DNA of 64,000 nucleotides from Chitinophagaceae bacterium (lineage in GTDB: Bacteria; Bacteroidota; Bacteroidia; Chitinophagales; Chitinophagaceae), in contig CANFKE010000003.1 in the NCBI GenBank assembly GCA_947447465.1, forward strand, positions 62,001 to 126,000, in the 5' to 3' direction. The notes beneath the pieces are model-generated. The model was given only the letters and a program-made list of their open reading frames with translations. It did not search any database and was not told the DNA's origin. Position numbers and translations under genes: made by a program. Below are positions 34,797 to 45,022 of this stretch, one piece after another. Numbering within the stretch: the stretch's first letter is position 1; each line of letters starts with the position of its first letter.

Positions 34797-35642
34797 ATGT
34801 CAGATGTAAAAACGGCAGCGCCAAAACCAGCTAGTCAAGGAAATCGCGCAGGCAAACCAAAAAACACCAACAACTTTTTGACTAACCTGTTAGTAGTTGT
34901 GGCATGTATCGTAGCCGGATGGGTGTTATGGAAATTCGTTTTAGGAAGCCCTTCAAATTTCTCTGATGGAGAAACAAGAGAAAAAGCAAAAAGTGTATTG
35001 GGTACTATGTACCAAGGTGGATTCGTTGTACCTATCCTGTTAGCAACATTGCTTACATTGGTGAGCTTCGTAATTGAGCGTGCTTTGACCATTGTAAAGG
35101 CTAAGGGTAAGATCGACGGTGGTGAGTTCGTACGTAAGGTACAGTATCACCTTGCTAACAAGAATGTTCAGGCAGCTATCGCTGAGTGCGACAAGCAGGC
35201 AGGATCTGTTGGTAATGTAATGCGTGCAGGTCTGGTAAAGTATGAGGAAATGGTTCATGCAGGTGAACTTGATACAGACCAGAAGCTTGCCGGTATCCAG
35301 AAAGAGATCGAAGAAGCAACTTCATTGGAATTGCCTATGTTGGAAAAGAATCTGGTATTCTTGTCAACCATATCTTCTTGCGCAACCCTGTTGGGTCTGT
35401 TCGGTACGGTATTGGGTATGATCCGTTCATTCCAGGCAATGGGCCAGGCAGGTGCTCCGGATGCAGGTGCATTGGCAAATGGTATCTCTGAAGCCTTGAT
35501 CAATACAGCTCTTGGTATCAGTACATCATTCATCGCTATCATTGCGTATAACTTCTTTACAACATTGATCGACGGTATTACTTACAGCATCGACGAAAGT
35601 GGTTTCACTTTGACTCAGAGCTTTGCTTCTAATTACAAATGA
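34797..35642 (+). CDS. exbB: ExbB/TolQ/MotA family proton channel
   Basis: A 281-residue inner-membrane subunit of the TonB energy system; with ExbD it uses the proton gradient to power TonB. Residues 1-26 are basic and cytoplasmic. Hydrophobic segments lie at about 27-49, 73-95, 185-215 and 235-262. The typical conserved block is LSTISSCATLLGLFGTVLGMIRSF, then NGISEALINTALGISTSF. Its operon is exbB-exbD-exbD-tonB with 85-, 45- and 98-base gaps. Confidence 0.93.
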   Translation: MSDVKTAAPKPASQGNRAGKPKNTNNFLTNLLVVVACIVAGWVLWKFVLGSPSNFSDGETREKAKSVLGTMYQGGFVVPILLATLLTLVSFVIERALTIVKAKGKIDGGEFVRKVQYHLANKNVQAAIAECDKQAGSVGNVMRAGLVKYEEMVHAGELDTDQKLAGIQKEIEEATSLELPMLEKNLVFLSTISSCATLLGLFGTVLGMIRSFQAMGQAGAPDAGALANGISEALINTALGISTSFIAIIAYNFFTTLIDGITYSIDESGFTLTQSFASNYK

Positions 35643-35727
35643 TTTTTAAATAAAAATATTTAAAAGAGACTTATGGATTTTAATTGGTCCTGCGTCTTAT
35701 TTGTTTAACATTAGAAGATAAAAAATA

Positions 35728-36390
35728 ATGCCTCACGCTAAAATACCACGGAAAAGCACGAACATAGACATGACGGCTATGTGCGATGTGGCCTTTTTGC
35801 TACTTACATTCTTCATGTTGGCTACGAAGTTCAAGCCGGAAGAGCCTGTAGTAGTAAAGACCCCATCATCGATATCGTCTATTCCACTTCCTGATAAAGA
35901 TATCATGTTGCTGACAGTTGACAGCAAGGGCAGGATATTCTTCGCTATTGATAATAAGCTGAAGCGTAAAGCACTGATAGAAGATATCGATGCCGCACGT
36001 CAGTTGAAATTATCGGAAGCTGAAAAGAATTCATTCGCTCTTGGTGCATCAGTAGGCGTACCATTGGCACAGATCAAACAATACCTTTCCGCTACTCCTG
36101 AGCAGCAGAAGGCAATGGATCTTGCTACACCGGGCATTCCTGTTGATACTGTGATACATGTACCATCTAATGAACTGGATTCATGGATAGAAAGCGCAAG
36201 GAATACCAATCCTCAGCTCCGTATCTGTATCAAAGCAGATGGAGACGCTTCATATCCCAATGTATCTAAGATCATCAAGACACTGGAAGCCGGAAAAATA
36301 TTCAAGTTCAACCTGATCACTAACCTTAAGTCTGTACCTCCGGGCACGGCTGCATTCATAGAGGCTAACGCACCTAAGGAAGGAAAGTAA
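35728..36390 (+). CDS. exbD: ExbD/TolR family protein (first copy)
   Basis: A 220-residue protein with a short basic N-terminus, one TM (about 21-37, DVAFLLLTFFMLATKF) and a periplasmic domain. The proton-carrying Asp is Asp20 in MTAMCDVAFL. The periplasmic part is longer than in E. coli ExbD (141 residues) and contains an extra segment about 90-130 with no family match. Bacteroidota often have two ExbD-like proteins in series; they may form a heteromer. Confidence 0.92.
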   Translation: MPHAKIPRKSTNIDMTAMCDVAFLLLTFFMLATKFKPEEPVVVKTPSSISSIPLPDKDIMLLTVDSKGRIFFAIDNKLKRKALIEDIDAARQLKLSEAEKNSFALGASVGVPLAQIKQYLSATPEQQKAMDLATPGIPVDTVIHVPSNELDSWIESARNTNPQLRICIKADGDASYPNVSKIIKTLEAGKIFKFNLITNLKSVPPGTAAFIEANAPKEGK

Positions 36391-36435
36391 CTGGTTGCTA
36401 TTGTAAACAAACTTTAAAGAGTAAAATAATTTGAT

Positions 36436-37029
36436 ATGGCAGAATTAGATACCTCGTCCGGCGGGGGGCATAAAAAGGGCCCCGGCGTCAAAAAGGCGAA
36501 AAAACTAAGTACTCGTATCGATCTTACCCCAATGGTGGATCTCGGCTTTCTGTTGATCACGTTCTTCATGTTCACGACAACATTGGCCAAGCCTAAGACC
36601 ATGGAGATCAATATGCCGTATAAGGATCCGCTGATGAAGGATGAGGACAAGAATAAGATCAAGAATAGTGTTGCTCTTACCATTCTCCTCAGCAAGAACC
36701 ACAGGATCTACTATTACGAAGGTATAGGTGACGACCCTAATAAGCAGCCAGAGTATAAGGTGACCGGCTTCAAACAAAAGGATGGTATCCGTGATGAGAT
36801 CATTGCCAAGAAGAAAATGGTGGATGATCTGAAACGTCAGGGTGCGCTTACCGCAAAGGATGAAGCGACCGTATTGATCAAGCCGGACACTACCAGCACT
36901 TATGGAGACCTGGTGAACATCCTTGATGAAATGACGATCAATGGCGTGAAGGTTTACGCTATCATCGACATATCAACGATAGAGCAGGATAACATCAAGG
37001 CTACTGAAGCAGCTAATGGCGGCAGATAA
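36436..37029 (+). CDS. exbD: ExbD/TolR family protein (second copy)
   Basis: A 197-residue paralog of the preceding protein. The N-terminal 25 residues are glycine- and lysine-rich; the TM follows the motif RIDLTPMVDLGFLLITFF with the essential Asp35. The periplasmic domain ends in STYGDLVNILDEMTINGVKVYAIIDI, the normal TolR/ExbD fold. Identity to the first copy is limited to the TM motif, so the two are not interchangeable by sequence. Confidence 0.93.
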   Translation: MAELDTSSGGGHKKGPGVKKAKKLSTRIDLTPMVDLGFLLITFFMFTTTLAKPKTMEINMPYKDPLMKDEDKNKIKNSVALTILLSKNHRIYYYEGIGDDPNKQPEYKVTGFKQKDGIRDEIIAKKKMVDDLKRQGALTAKDEATVLIKPDTTSTYGDLVNILDEMTINGVKVYAIIDISTIEQDNIKATEAANGGR

Positions 37030-37127
37030 TACCGTTTTTGCAGCAGGCTGCAAAGCAAGCTGTATTTGACATTAAGAAACAAGGATACTCCCGCTGAAAG
37101 ATACGGGACAACCAAAAAAAGTTAATA

Positions 37128-37916
37128 ATGGATATCAATAAAATTCTAACCAGCGACTACCTCGATATCATTTATGAGGGCCGTAATAAACAATACGGAG
37201 GGTACGAGTTGCGCAAAAACTATACTAAACGTATAGGTAGGTCTTTATTGGTGTTAGTTGGTGTGGCTGTTGCCTCTGCAGGCTATGGAATAGTAAGTAG
37301 CATGCTGAGCAAGGTAGAGAAGAAACCTGTAGCGATAATGAAACAGGTAACACTTGCCGATCCGCCGCCAATTGACCCTAAGAAGCCACCACCACCGCCA
37401 CCGCCGCCACCACCACCACCGGTGAAGCCAACGGTGAAATTTACTCCTCCTGTCATTAAGAAAGATGAGGAAGTAAAGGAAACTGAAGTTCCGCCACCAC
37501 AGGATAAGATCACTGCGGCAGGTCCTAAAGATGAAAAGGGAGATCCGAATGGTATCGACCCGGGTATGGCACCATCAGGTACCGGTGTAGTAGCTGCTCC
37601 TGCAGCACCACAGGTGTACCAGTTCGTAGAGCAGATGCCTGCACCATCTTATGACATGCTTGAATATCTGGGAAAGAATATACACTACCCTGAGAATGCT
37701 AAGGAAGCAGGTGTACAAGGTCGTGTAGCCGTATCATTCGTTGTTAATGAAGATGGTTCTATCTCTGACGTAAAGGTTAGCCGCGGTATAGGCGCAGGTT
37801 GCGATGAAGAAGCAAAGCGCGTGATCATGGCAATGCCTAAATGGAAGCCGGGTAAGCAGAATGGTAAAGCTGTAAAGGTTATGTACACACAGCCTATCTC
37901 ATTCAAACTCGAGTAG
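37128..37916 (+). CDS. tonB: Energy transducer TonB
   Basis: A 262-residue TonB. The N-terminal cytoplasmic sequence (YLDIIYEGRNKQYGGYELRK, the Bacteroidota TonB signature) leads to a TM at about 42-62. A proline-rich span, including twelve consecutive prolines near 88-99, crosses the periplasm. The C-terminal TonB box-binding domain (YPENAKEAGVQGRVAVSF, DEEAKRVIMAMPKWKPGKQNG) completes it. It transmits energy to SusC-like or siderophore receptors, none of which is in this window. A terminator follows at 37941. Confidence 0.95.
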   Translation: MDINKILTSDYLDIIYEGRNKQYGGYELRKNYTKRIGRSLLVLVGVAVASAGYGIVSSMLSKVEKKPVAIMKQVTLADPPPIDPKKPPPPPPPPPPPPVKPTVKFTPPVIKKDEEVKETEVPPPQDKITAAGPKDEKGDPNGIDPGMAPSGTGVVAAPAAPQVYQFVEQMPAPSYDMLEYLGKNIHYPENAKEAGVQGRVAVSFVVNEDGSISDVKVSRGIGAGCDEEAKRVIMAMPKWKPGKQNGKAVKVMYTQPISFKLE

Positions 37917-37940
37917 TTCATTCACTCCGATCATATTTTC

Positions 37941-37972
37941 AAAAGCCACTTGGGACAACCGAAGTGGCTTTT
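37941..37972 (+). terminator. Terminator after tonB
   Basis: AAAAGCCACTT (37941-37951) pairs with AAGTGGCTTTT (37962-37972), followed by TGAATTTTG. Confidence 0.8.
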
Positions 37973-38093
37973 GAATTTTGAAGTGGTATTGGTGCAGCAT
38001 ATACTCACTTATAGCTTTGATACACATGATGGTATTTAACAGAAAGTATTAAATATTATACATTCACATACACCAACCTTAACAAGGAAATCC

Positions 38094-38101
38094 TATCTTT
38101 G
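38094..38101 (+). promoter_or_regulatory. -7 element before the desaturase gene
   Basis: TATCTTTG at 38094-38101 is an exact TAnnTTTG, 79 bases before the ATG at 38181. No clear -33 TTG. Confidence 0.5.
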
Positions 38102-38180
38102 TATAGGAGGTATGATGATTCTCAGACCGTCTCTAATTATTGATATTTTTCAACATAAAAAATAAAGCTAAACCTCAAAA

Positions 38181-39188
38181 ATGCTCAGTGGCAAAGAACT
38201 GATTTTGGCAACCAAACCGTTTGCTAAAGAGATTCGCTGGAAAAGTTGGTACACAACGCTGACCTCGTTCTTCTTGTTGATCGCATCTTTATTGGGTACC
38301 ATCTATTTTCCTGTGATCGGAGGGGTCTCCCCTATTTACGGCAGAATATTGTGCAGCATATTCAGCGCTCTGATGCTGGCTCGTGTGTTCATCATCTTCC
38401 ACGATTATCAGCATCATACCATATTGCGCAATTCTTATTTCGCTAATGTTATTTTCACGCTGTTTGGTGTGTATATGATCACTCCGCCAAGTATCTGGAA
38501 GAGATCTCATGATCATCATCATAACAACAATGCCAAGCTGTATAGCGCCAGTATAGGCTCTTTCCCGATAATGACCCGCCAGAAGTTCATGGAGGCCAAT
38601 AAAGAGGATAAGTTCTTTTATCTGGCGGTACGTCATCCGCTGAATATGTTCCTGGCATACTTTACCACCTTCCTTTATGGTATGTGCATACAGTCGTTCA
38701 TGAGCAATTTCCGCAAGCATTGGGATTCATTGGTAGTAGTGATCGTGCATGTAAGTATAGCGGTGTTCCTGTTCATACATTTTGGCTGGCTGACATGGTT
38801 CCTTACTTTCTTTCTGCCTTTCTTTATTTCTCACATGCTGGGTTCTTATCTGTTCTATGCGCAACATAACTTTCCCGGCGTACGCTTCAGGAACAATGTG
38901 GATTGGAATTATGTAAATGCCGCTCTGGAATCATCGAGCTATATGCCTATGAATCCGTTCATGCAGTGGGTAACAGCTAATATCGGTTTCCACCATATTC
39001 ATCACCTTAACTCTAAGATACCTTTTTACCGACTGCCGGAGGCCATGGCCAGTATCCCTGAATTGCAGCAGGCCAAAACAACAAGGCTTACTCCATCTGA
39101 GATCATTGCCTGCCTGAAGTTGAAGGCATGGGATCCGGAGCAAGACAAGATGATAGGCTTTGATGAGCTGTACACAAATGCTAATTGA
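38181..39188 (+). CDS. Membrane fatty acid desaturase
   Basis: A 335-residue integral di-iron desaturase. The three histidine clusters are HDYQHH (74-79), HDHHH (110-114) and HHIHH (271-275), arranged with hydrophobic helices between as in the FA_desaturase family. It inserts a double bond into membrane lipid acyl chains; the position (for example delta-9 or other) cannot be predicted. Expression may be cold-linked in relatives, though no cold-shock motif is seen. Its own promoter and terminator make it a single-gene unit. Confidence 0.9.
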   Translation: MLSGKELILATKPFAKEIRWKSWYTTLTSFFLLIASLLGTIYFPVIGGVSPIYGRILCSIFSALMLARVFIIFHDYQHHTILRNSYFANVIFTLFGVYMITPPSIWKRSHDHHHNNNAKLYSASIGSFPIMTRQKFMEANKEDKFFYLAVRHPLNMFLAYFTTFLYGMCIQSFMSNFRKHWDSLVVVIVHVSIAVFLFIHFGWLTWFLTFFLPFFISHMLGSYLFYAQHNFPGVRFRNNVDWNYVNAALESSSYMPMNPFMQWVTANIGFHHIHHLNSKIPFYRLPEAMASIPELQQAKTTRLTPSEIIACLKLKAWDPEQDKMIGFDELYTNAN

Positions 39189-39209
39189 TAACAGACACAA
39201 AATATAACG

Positions 39210-39240
39210 AGATCCACAACGAAGGTTGTGGATCTTTTGT
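39210..39240 (+). terminator. Terminator after the desaturase gene
   Basis: AGATCCACAAC pairs with GTTGTGGATCT (39210-39220 and 39225-39235) around GAAG, followed by TTTGT. Confidence 0.85.
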
Positions 39241-39269
39241 TTGTTGAAGCCTATCTGTGGTTATCTTTG
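39241..39269 (+). promoter_or_regulatory. Promoter for the amidohydrolase gene
   Basis: TTG at 39241-39243 and TATCTTTG at 39262-39269 are 18 bases apart. The leader to the ATG at 39536 would be about 260 bases, which is long; the rest of 39189-39535 holds nothing else I recognise. Confidence 0.5.
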
Positions 39270-39535
39270 CAGGGCTGAAATACGATTCAAATAAAATCGT
39301 ACAGATACTAAAAATGTATAGCTATGGTGGTTTAAAAATCAGGGTAGCTGTATTTTAAAATAGCAAATGGATATTGGTAAGGCAGCTTTGATATTTGGCT
39401 AAAGCAGGCTCTGCATCTCATATACCATGACCTACAGTTGGTGGCAACTATTTTAATAGCAACTTTAATATCTGAATGGTGTGGTATCTTAATGAAACCT
39501 CACCGAGCGCTTATCATTTTTTTTACTTTTCTACT

Positions 39536-40699
39536 ATGTTCATTACTGCTCCCAGAATACATAATGGTACACATTGGCTGCCTGCGGGCACAACACTTGA
39601 TATGGCAGATGATGGCACCATACAGGCTATTCTTGCCGCTCCCACTAATGATACAGTACACTATGATGGTGTGCTGTGTCCGGGGTTTGTGAATGTGCAT
39701 TGTCATCTGGAATTGTCGCACATGAAGGGTGTGATACCGGAACATACTGGACTGATACCCTTTCTGCAAAATGTGACCGCACATAGAAATGACCATACCA
39801 CCGAAGATAAAGAGGAAGCCAGGCACAAGGCTTATTACGAACTGCTGAACAATGGTATAGTGGCCGTAGGTGATATAGCCAACACAACGGATACGCTGGA
39901 TATACGCGAACTGGATGAACTACACTTCAATACATTCATAGAGTCGATAGGTTTTACAGCAGCAAGGGCTGAATTATCGTTCGGTTTTGCAGTAAAGACC
40001 TATGAAGCCTTTGCTGCACAGCCATCTAAAACAAAGGTGCTGAGGCAGAGTATCACTCCACATGCCCCCTACTCTGTTTCATCGGCATTATTCAGACTAA
40101 TAGATGCACATAATGAAGGCGGGCTGATAGCGATACATAATCAGGAAAGTGAAGCCGAAGGCCAGTTTTACAGGAGCAAAGAAGGCGATGTAAGGGAGCT
40201 GCTGAAAGGGCTGGGAATTGATGATAGTTTGTTCACGCCTACCGGTCTATCGTCGATACGATCATATCTGGAATGGATGACACCGGGCAGGCCTTTTGTG
40301 TTCGTACATAATACCTATACTACAGAAGAGGATATTATCTATACTCATGGCCGATCGGCCGACGTAGCCTGGTGCCTGTGCCCCAATGCCAACTTATATA
40401 TAGAGAACCGCCTGCCGGATATAGACCTGCTGATGAAGCATAGTAACAACTTGTGTATAGGTACAGATAGTCTGGCATCTAATCATCAGTTATCGGTAAT
40501 GGCTGAGTTGTACAGCATACGCCAACAATACCCGCATATAGGTTGGGAAATGCTGCTGACATGGGCTACTAGCAATGGTGCACGCGCATTGAAGATGGGT
40601 GATATTGTAGGCACCATAGAAGTGGGTAAGGCTCCGGGCATTGTGCAGGTAACGGGTATCGAGGGGGATGGGTTGCCGGTTGTGGTGAGGGTTGGGTAG
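39536..40699 (+). CDS. Amidohydrolase family metal-dependent deaminase
   Basis: A 387-residue cyclic amidohydrolase. I chose the ATG at 39536 (MFITAPRIHNGTHWLP), which matches family N-termini; the ATG at 39476 would add an unlikely 20-residue leader. The metal site begins HCH (His55, His57) in GFVNVHCHLELSH, then HAPYSVS, HNQES, VHNTY and the Asp in IGTDSLASN. This pattern is that of nucleoside-type deaminases such as aminodeoxyfutalosine or S-adenosylhomocysteine deaminase. No mqn genes are adjacent, so the substrate stays open. Confidence 0.87.
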   Translation: MFITAPRIHNGTHWLPAGTTLDMADDGTIQAILAAPTNDTVHYDGVLCPGFVNVHCHLELSHMKGVIPEHTGLIPFLQNVTAHRNDHTTEDKEEARHKAYYELLNNGIVAVGDIANTTDTLDIRELDELHFNTFIESIGFTAARAELSFGFAVKTYEAFAAQPSKTKVLRQSITPHAPYSVSSALFRLIDAHNEGGLIAIHNQESEAEGQFYRSKEGDVRELLKGLGIDDSLFTPTGLSSIRSYLEWMTPGRPFVFVHNTYTTEEDIIYTHGRSADVAWCLCPNANLYIENRLPDIDLLMKHSNNLCIGTDSLASNHQLSVMAELYSIRQQYPHIGWEMLLTWATSNGARALKMGDIVGTIEVGKAPGIVQVTGIEGDGLPVVVRVG

Positions 40700-40784
40700 G
40701 ATGGCTGAATTACAGATCTTTTTATGAGGTTGATTGAGTGATGTAAGTCTATCAGCACTGAAAGGGGGTATAAAAATTCATATC

Positions 40785-41237
40785 ATGGGGCAATCATTAG
40801 TCAATAATTATATTCACATAATATTCAGCACAAAGAACAGAGAGGTGTTGATACAGCCGCCGCATGAAACAGAATTACACACATACATTGCCGGTATTTG
40901 CAAGAATATTGATTGCAACCCGGTAAAGGTTGGCGGATATTCAGATCATGTACATATTTTGTGCATGTTGTCTAAGAATGTAGCATTGGTGGATCTGATA
41001 AAGAACATCAAAGCCAATTCATCAAAATGGATGAAAACGCGGGATACATCGTTGAGCAATTTTTATTGGCAGGATGGGTATGGTGCGTTTTCGGTCAATC
41101 CATCGGAGATCAGTAAGGTAATTGAATACATCGAGAACCAACACGAGCATCATAAAACAAGAACATTTCAGGATGAATACCGGATGTTTTTAAAGAAGTA
41201 TAACGTGGCGTATGATGAGCGTTATTTGTGGGATTAG
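40785..41237 (+). CDS. IS200/REP-associated tyrosine transposase (TnpA-like)
   Basis: A 150-residue Y1 HUH endonuclease. The start ATG at 40785 gives MGQSLVNNYIHIIFSTKNR, the normal N-terminus; a TTG at 40734 is in frame but implausible. The HUH motif is His55-Val-His57 and the likely nucleophile Tyr115 is in VIEYIENQHEHHK; FYWQDGYGAFSV and the ending YDERYLWD are typical of the Bacteroidota group. It is full length. It is followed by three hairpins at 41265-41360, which may be its targets. Without a repeated flank or TnpB it looks like a domesticated or single-copy transposase rather than an active IS. Confidence 0.9.
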   Translation: MGQSLVNNYIHIIFSTKNREVLIQPPHETELHTYIAGICKNIDCNPVKVGGYSDHVHILCMLSKNVALVDLIKNIKANSSKWMKTRDTSLSNFYWQDGYGAFSVNPSEISKVIEYIENQHEHHKTRTFQDEYRMFLKKYNVAYDERYLWD

Positions 41238-41264
41238 TGATGTGTATGCGAGCGTTTGTTAGTG

Positions 41265-41360
41265 CATTATGTCGCCCTTACAGGGCTAGTGTTGTGGGGG
41301 ACATGCGTTCGAGGGGTTGAAACCCCTCGCTATTTATGTCGTCCTTTCAGGACTATAACT
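41265..41360. repeat. REP-like hairpins behind the transposase
   Basis: TTATGTCG-GCCCT-TAC-AGGGC-TA at 41266-41288 and TTATGTCG-GTCCT-TTC-AGGAC-TA at 41333-41355 share their flanks and differ by a compensated base pair. Between them, CGAGGGGTT/AACCCCTCG at 41310-41329 is a third stem. Such trios resemble RAYT-linked palindromes. Confidence 0.7.
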
Positions 41361-41388
41361 GCGATTGTTTTTTGATAGTTTATACATT

Positions 41389-41418
41389 AAGAAAGCCGAC
41401 CATTGGGTCGGCTTTCTT
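41389..41418. terminator. Terminator after nrdA
   Basis: AAGAAAGCCGACC (41389-41401) pairs perfectly with GGTCGGCTTTCTT (41406-41418) around four bases, 35 bases past the nrdA stop. The T-rich tract is better on the plus strand. Confidence 0.75.
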
Positions 41419-41452
41419 GTTTCTTGGGGTATATTCAATTGGTCATTGTATT

Positions 41453-43858
41453 CTAGCCGCTGCAAGTGATGCAACCTTCTTCCATGGTGCAAACAGGGCC
41501 AGTGATCACGTCGGCTTCTATGCTGTCCAGATCGTTCTGGGTAGCAGGAGTGGTGCCGGTAGTTGGTATTACAGGACTGATATCGTTATTGCCTTGTTTC
41601 TCTACGGTAAACTGTACCGCCTGTGCTGCTGCCTGTGTACGGAGGTAGTACATACCTGTCTTCAGTCCTTTCTTCCATGCGTAGAAGTGCATAGATGTGA
41701 GCTTGGCTGTAGTAGGCGCATCAACGAACAAGTTGAGTGATTGTGACTGGCAGATATATGCGCCACGGTCGGCAGACATATCTATCAGGCTGCGCTGCTT
41801 AATTTCCCATACGGTCTTGTATAGTTCCTTAATATCTGCAGGTATCTCTTCTATGTTCTGAACAGAACCATTGGCTGCAATGATCTTGTTCTTCATGTCG
41901 TTGGTCCACAGACCCAGATTGACCAGGTCTTTCAACAGGTGCTTGTTCACGATCACAAATTCACCACTCAATACACGACGTGTGTAGATATTGGATGTGT
42001 ATGGTTCGAAGCACTCATTGTTGCCCAATATCTGCGAAGTAGATGCTGTAGGCATTGGTGCTACCAGCAATGAGTTGCGGGTACCATGCTGCATAACTTC
42101 AGCACGAAGGCTGCTCCAGTCATAACGATCGCTAGGCTGTACATTCCACATATCGAACTGGAAGATACCCTTAGACAATGGTGAGCCAGGGAATGTTTCG
42201 TAATGACCATCTCTCTTGGCGAGGTCTTTACTAGCGGTCATCGCAGCAAAGTAGATGGTCTCAAATATGTTCTTATTCAGTGTCTTTGCCAGCTCACTTT
42301 CGAAAGGTAAGCGCAGCAATATGAATGCATCGGCAAGACCCTGTACACCCAAGCCTATAGGACGGTGACGCATGTTAGAGCGTTCTGCCTCTATAACAGG
42401 ATAGTAATTGTTGTCGATGATCTTATTAAGGTTGATAGCAGCCTGATAGGTCACTTCATACAGTTTGTCGAAGTCAAACTTACCGTCGGTAACAAATCTC
42501 GGCAGCGCTATAGAGGCCAGGTTACATACCGCTACTTCATCAGCGCTGGTATATTCCATGATCTCGGTACAGAGATTACTGCTTTTGATAGTACCGAGGT
42601 TCTGCTGGTTGCTCTTGCTGTTAGCAGCATCCTTGTAGAGCAGGTATGGTGTACCTGTTTCTATCTGGCTTTCTACTATTGCGAACCACAGTTCCTGAGC
42701 CTTTATTGTTTTACGCGCGCGGCCTTCTTTCTCATAACGCTCATATAGCGCTACGAACTCATCGCTGTGTACTTCAAACAGATCAGGTGCTTCATTAGGG
42801 CAGAACAGGCTCCAATCGCCATTCTCCTCTACCCTCTTCATGAACAGATCCGGTATCCATAATGCATAGAACAGATCGCGTGCACGTGCTTCTTCCTTAC
42901 CATGATTCTTACGGAGATCGAGGAAATCAAAAACATCGGCATGCCATGGCTCGAGATAGATAGCAAACGCACCTTTGCGCTTTCCGCCACCCTGATCTAC
43001 ATAACGAGCTGTATCGTTGAACACACGCAACATAGGCACCAGACCATTGCTGGTACCATTAGTACCACCAATGTAGCTACCAGTAGCACGTACATTGTGA
43101 ACAGACAAACCAATACCACCGGCACTCTGCGATATCTTCGCAGTCTGCTTCAGTGTATCGTAGATACCATCGATACTATCATCCTTCATTGACAAAAGGA
43201 AGCAAGAAGACATCTGTGGTTTAGGTGTACCTGCATTGAACAATGTAGGGGTAGCATGTGTGAACCAACGCTCACTCATCAGATTGTAAGTCTTGATAGC
43301 GCTTTCGATATCTTCTTTATGGATGCCTATTGCCACGCGCATGTACATGTGCTGCGGGCGCTCTGCTACCACACCGTTTATCTTCAGCAGGTATGATTTT
43401 TCCAACGTTTTGAAACCGAAATAATCGAAGCCAAAATCGCGGTCGTAGATGATAGAGCTGTCCAGTATCTCTGCGTTAGCATCAATGATAGCCATCACAT
43501 CATCTGCGATCATAGGTAATACCTTACCATTGGTCTGGTCTGTGTAAGTATATAACTTACGCATAGTCTCAGAGAATGATTTGGTGGTATTCTTATGCAG
43601 GTTACTCACCGCGATCCTGCTGGCCAGAATGGCATAGTCGGGATGTTTGGTGGTCAAAGAAGCAGCGGTCTCAGCAGCAAGGTTGTCCAACTCAGTAGTT
43701 GGCACACCTGCATATATACCCTCGATCACCTTCTTGGCAACGTCGATAACGTTGATGAACGGGCTAAGGCTATACGACAGTTTTTCTATACGTGCTGTTA
43801 TCTTGTCAAACTTCACACTTTCCTGCCGGCCGTTTCTTTTAATAACGTACATATTCAT
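41453..43858 (-). CDS. nrdA: Class Ia ribonucleotide reductase large subunit
   Basis: An 801-residue alpha subunit that reduces ribonucleoside diphosphates. Residues 1-95 form the ATP-cone allosteric domain ([20 protein letters not shown]). Catalytic residues appear in MSSCFLLSM (Cys of the redox pair), [25 protein letters not shown] (radical Cys and the second redox Cys) and the C-terminal CITCSG pair that relays electrons. The tyrosine pair for radical transfer is likely present near TGMYYLRTQ. It lies 67 bases downstream of nrdB on the same strand, the reverse of the E. coli order. Confidence 0.97.
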   Translation of the reverse strand: MNMYVIKRNGRQESVKFDKITARIEKLSYSLSPFINVIDVAKKVIEGIYAGVPTTELDNLAAETAASLTTKHPDYAILASRIAVSNLHKNTTKSFSETMRKLYTYTDQTNGKVLPMIADDVMAIIDANAEILDSSIIYDRDFGFDYFGFKTLEKSYLLKINGVVAERPQHMYMRVAIGIHKEDIESAIKTYNLMSERWFTHATPTLFNAGTPKPQMSSCFLLSMKDDSIDGIYDTLKQTAKISQSAGGIGLSVHNVRATGSYIGGTNGTSNGLVPMLRVFNDTARYVDQGGGKRKGAFAIYLEPWHADVFDFLDLRKNHGKEEARARDLFYALWIPDLFMKRVEENGDWSLFCPNEAPDLFEVHSDEFVALYERYEKEGRARKTIKAQELWFAIVESQIETGTPYLLYKDAANSKSNQQNLGTIKSSNLCTEIMEYTSADEVAVCNLASIALPRFVTDGKFDFDKLYEVTYQAAINLNKIIDNNYYPVIEAERSNMRHRPIGLGVQGLADAFILLRLPFESELAKTLNKNIFETIYFAAMTASKDLAKRDGHYETFPGSPLSKGIFQFDMWNVQPSDRYDWSSLRAEVMQHGTRNSLLVAPMPTASTSQILGNNECFEPYTSNIYTRRVLSGEFVIVNKHLLKDLVNLGLWTNDMKNKIIAANGSVQNIEEIPADIKELYKTVWEIKQRSLIDMSADRGAYICQSQSLNLFVDAPTTAKLTSMHFYAWKKGLKTGMYYLRTQAAAQAVQFTVEKQGNNDISPVIPTTGTTPATQNDLDSIEADVITGPVCTMEEGCITCSG

Positions 43859-43925
43859 TATATTTTAAGTGTTTTTACGATGCTGTTTTGTTGGGGTATT
43901 ATTTCAGCGGGTGTAATCAATAATT

Positions 43926-44894
43926 TTAAAAGTCTTCATCCATAGAGAAGGTCTGGTCGTCTTTGCTGCCCAGTACTCCTGCTTTCTGGTAGTCACCCAC
44001 TCTCTTTTCGAAGAAGTTGGTCTTTCCCTGCAGAGAGATCATCTCCATGAAGTCGAACGGATTAGTTGCGTTGAACATCTTAGGGTATCCGAGTTCTCCC
44101 AACCATCTGTCTGCCACAAACTCAATGTATTGCTTCATCAGTTTAGCATTCATACCGATAAGATCTACCGGCAATGCTTCTGAAATGAATTCCTTTTCAA
44201 TTGCAACCGCATCGCCAATGATAGCAGCTACCTGCTCGTGGCTAAGCTTTTCGTTGAGCATGCCATACAACAGACAAGCAAACTCGCAATGCATGCCTTC
44301 ATCGCGGCTGATCAACTCATTGCTGAAAGTAAGACCCGGCAACAGACCTCTCTTCTTCAACCAGAAGATAGAGCAGAAGCTACCGCTGAAGAAAATACCC
44401 TCAATAGCAGCAAATGCCACCAAACGCTCAGCAAATGTGCCCTGCTGGATCCAGCGTAAGGCCCATTCTGCTTTTTTCTTCACAGCAGGCACTGTTTCCA
44501 TAGCATGGAACAAGCGATCCTTTTCGAAATTGTCTTTGATGTAGGTATCAATGAGCAAGGCATAGGTCTCAGAGTGAATGTTTTCCATCATTATCTGGAA
44601 ACCATAGAAACATCTTGCTTCGGGCAGTTGTACTTCTCTCATGAAGTTGACCGCAAGGTTTTCATTGACGATACCATCGCTGGCTGCAAAAAATGCCAGT
44701 ACATGAGAAATGAAGTGACGTTCACCATCGTTCAGGTTGTTCCAGTCTTTCATATCGCCGCTGAGGTCAATTTCCTCGGCAGTCCAGAAACTGGCTTCGT
44801 GCTTTTTGTACATCTCCCAAATTTTGGGATAGTTGATGGGCAATATCACAAACCTGTCTTTGTTGTCTCTTAACAGTACTTCATTCTGATGCAT
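43926..44894 (-). CDS. nrdB: Class Ia ribonucleotide reductase small subunit
   Basis: A 322-residue ferritin-like subunit that holds the di-iron tyrosyl radical. Iron ligand regions are [25 protein letters not shown] (which includes Glu, His and the likely radical Tyr), EGIFFSG and [12 protein letters not shown]. The C-terminus ends in FSMDEDF, typical of the tail that docks on NrdA. It heads an nrdB-nrdA operon. Upstream features include CAAATGTA (a minus-strand TACATTTG) at 45015-45022 and a DnaA-box-like TTATGCACA at 45064-45072. Confidence 0.97.
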   Translation of the reverse strand: MHQNEVLLRDNKDRFVILPINYPKIWEMYKKHEASFWTAEEIDLSGDMKDWNNLNDGERHFISHVLAFFAASDGIVNENLAVNFMREVQLPEARCFYGFQIMMENIHSETYALLIDTYIKDNFEKDRLFHAMETVPAVKKKAEWALRWIQQGTFAERLVAFAAIEGIFFSGSFCSIFWLKKRGLLPGLTFSNELISRDEGMHCEFACLLYGMLNEKLSHEQVAAIIGDAVAIEKEFISEALPVDLIGMNAKLMKQYIEFVADRWLGELGYPKMFNATNPFDFMEMISLQGKTNFFEKRVGDYQKAGVLGSKDDQTFSMDEDF

Positions 44895-45014
44895 ACAAAC
44901 TACATTTATTAAGCTTTATCTATCGGGAGAACATGTATTGGTAAACGCCAATGATGATATCTGATCCCGATAGGAGCATCGAAAAAGCTGCAAGCGGTTT
45001 TTCGACGACCTTAG

Positions 45015-45022
45015 CAAATGTA
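45015..45022 (-). promoter_or_regulatory. -7 element before nrdB
   Basis: The minus strand reads TACATTTG, an exact TAnnTTTG, about 120 bases before the nrdB ATG. No -33 TTG at standard spacing. Confidence 0.45.

Noticed and set aside
41238..41452. A complete insertion sequence with inverted repeats
   Set aside because: IS200-type elements have no inverted ends; the hairpins fit a REP pattern and there is no second copy in the window.
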